From: Fidelibacterota bacterium | GTDB taxonomy: Bacteria > Fidelibacterota > Marinisomatia > SCGC-AAA003-L08 > D37C17 | Reading direction: 5' to 3' | Length of the DNA: 32,846 nucleotides | NCBI GenBank assembly: GCA_002704685.1 | Contig: PAHD01000027.1 | Span: 1-32,846 of the forward strand | Shown: piece by piece, positions 32,017 through 32,846 of the stretch | Numbering within the stretch: position 1 is the first letter of the stretch | How the letters are laid out: the number at the start of each line of letters is the position of its first letter | Made by a program: the position numbers and the translations under genes | The notes under the pieces: generated by a model | Seen by the model: only the letters and a program-made list of their open reading frames with translations | Databases searched by the model: none | Told to the model about the DNA's origin: nothing

Positions 32017-32846
32017 ATGATAAAAGAAAAATTTAATTACCCAAAAGTTAGTGATAGTATTGTAAAAGAGCATGGTATATCAAAAGATGAATATATTAAA
32101 ATAAAAAAAACTTTAGATAGAGAACCTACGTTTGTTGAACTTGGTATATATTCAGTGATGTGGAGTGAGCATTGTTCATATAAAAGCTCTATTAAAATGC
32201 TTAAAACACTCCCAAGGTCAGGAGACAAACTTTTGGTAGATGCTGGGGAAGAGAACGCTGGTTTAGTTGATCTTGGAGATGGTCTAGCAACATCATTTAA
32301 AATTGAATCTCACAATCATCCATCTGCTGTAGAACCATATGAAGGTGCAGCAACAGGAGTTGGTGGAATAATGAGAGATGTTTTTACAATGGGTGCTCGT
32401 CCAATTGCATCATTAAATTCACTAAGATTTGGGAGTTTGGATGTTCCAAGAAATAGATTTTTATTAGAACATGTTGTTGAGGGTATTGCAGATTATGGGA
32501 ATTGTTTAGGAATCCCAACTGTAGGTGGAGAAGTTGTTATCGAAGATAGTTATTCTGGTAATCCATTGGTAAATGCTATGACTGTTGGAATAATGAATTC
32601 TAAAGATTTGATTAGTGCAATTGCAGAAGGTACAGGTAATCCAGTTTTTATAGTAGGTTCATCAACAGGAAGAGACGGAATACATGGAGCTACATTTGCA
32701 TCTGAAGAGTTAACTGAAGAAACAGAATCTAAAAAATCTAATGTACAAGTTGGTGATCCTTTTACTGAGAAGCTATTACTTGAAGCTTCTCTTGAGCTTG
32801 CAGGTAAGGATTGGCTTGTTGGTATGCAAGATATGGGAGCCGCAGG
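32017..32846 (+). CDS. purL: Phosphoribosylformylglycinamidine synthase PurL, N-terminal part (partial)
   Basis: ATP-dependent conversion of FGAR to FGAM in de novo purine synthesis; this is the small PurL form that works with PurS and PurQ. The open frame runs from ATG 32017 off the right edge without a stop (276 full codons). Landmarks are MWSEHCSYKSS with the catalytic His, ESHNHPSAVEPYEGAATGVGGIMRDVFTMGARPIA, the GGEVVIEDSY segment, GRDGIHGATFAS and MQDMGAAG just at the edge. The start directly at a short helix before SEHCSYK, with no large N-terminal domain, distinguishes it from the long enterobacterial PurL. One base separates it from tnaA. The quoted long motif spans positions about 32305-32410. 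Confidence 0.94.
   Translation, partial: MIKEKFNYPKVSDSIVKEHGISKDEYIKIKKTLDREPTFVELGIYSVMWSEHCSYKSSIKMLKTLPRSGDKLLVDAGEENAGLVDLGDGLATSFKIESHNHPSAVEPYEGAATGVGGIMRDVFTMGARPIASLNSLRFGSLDVPRNRFLLEHVVEGIADYGNCLGIPTVGGEVVIEDSYSGNPLVNAMTVGIMNSKDLISAIAEGTGNPVFIVGSSTGRDGIHGATFASEELTEETESKKSNVQVGDPFTEKLLLEASLELAGKDWLVGMQDMGAA

Noticed and set aside
1..32846. tRNA genes, CRISPR arrays, riboswitches and insertion sequences
   Set aside because: The intergenic spaces are too short to hold them, except for the two that contain terminators, and no cloverleaf-like or regularly spaced repeat sequence was seen while reading the window.

Overview
The window is very AT-rich (by eye well under 30% G+C) and every gene I can support is on the + strand, with almost no intergenic DNA. 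No stretch longer than about 100 bases lacks a gene. Gene content points to a streamlined free-living bacterium of the Fibrobacterota-Chlorobiota-Bacteroidota (FCB) side. The topoisomerase IV pair is of the Bacteroidota kind, a 31-residue 'MPCGKK' basic protein typical of that group is present, envelope proteins carry short signal peptides ending in LFTQ or VYLQ, and Shine-Dalgarno (SD) sequences are sparse. A marine Marinimicrobia (SAR406)-like genome is my best guess. That is inference from style, not a database match.

Layout. (1) 1-90 is the 3' end of groEL, closed by a clear intrinsic terminator. (2) 184-4833 is a tight run: smpB, tyrS, an NlpC/P60 hydrolase, an HNH endonuclease, trpS and a 16S/23S-type pseudouridine synthase. 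(3) 4897-21844 begins with cmk, rpsA (six S1 domains) and tsaD. A roughly 9.4-kb surface-polysaccharide block follows (8343-17727): a membrane von Willebrand A (VWA) protein, a Wza-like export protein, a Wzz-like chain-length protein, two sulfotransferases, a GT2 glycosyltransferase broken by a frameshift at a run of nine T, an O-antigen polymerase/ligase-like membrane protein and a GT4 glycosyltransferase. Housekeeping genes then resume: serS, a LysM lytic transglycosylase, sppA, an HU/IHF protein and a 31-residue bS22/mS38-like ribosomal protein, ended by a second strong terminator. (4) 21914 to the right edge holds xseA, xseB, nadK, a lipoprotein that looks like a degenerate DUF885 peptidase, parE, parC, a small AbrB-like protein, tryptophanase (tnaA) and the 5' part of purL.

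How the genes work together. Most of the window is core information processing: chaperonin, trans-translation, three aminoacyl-tRNA synthetases, rRNA and tRNA modification, S1, chromosome decatenation and repair, with cofactor and purine synthesis. Embedded in it, without mobile-element signatures, is a locus that by content would make and export a sulfated cell-surface polysaccharide. It lacks a flippase, an initiating sugar-phosphate transferase and a tyrosine kinase, so it needs genes elsewhere. Nearly all neighbouring genes overlap by 1, 4, 8, 11 or 14 bases or abut, which suggests long co-transcribed, translationally coupled units. I saw no tRNA, rRNA, CRISPR array, insertion sequence, prophage or attachment site. 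I did not find a convincing entirely new system. The best candidates for novelty are the polysaccharide block with its VWA protein and frameshifted glycosyltransferase, and the AbrB-like protein behind parEC.
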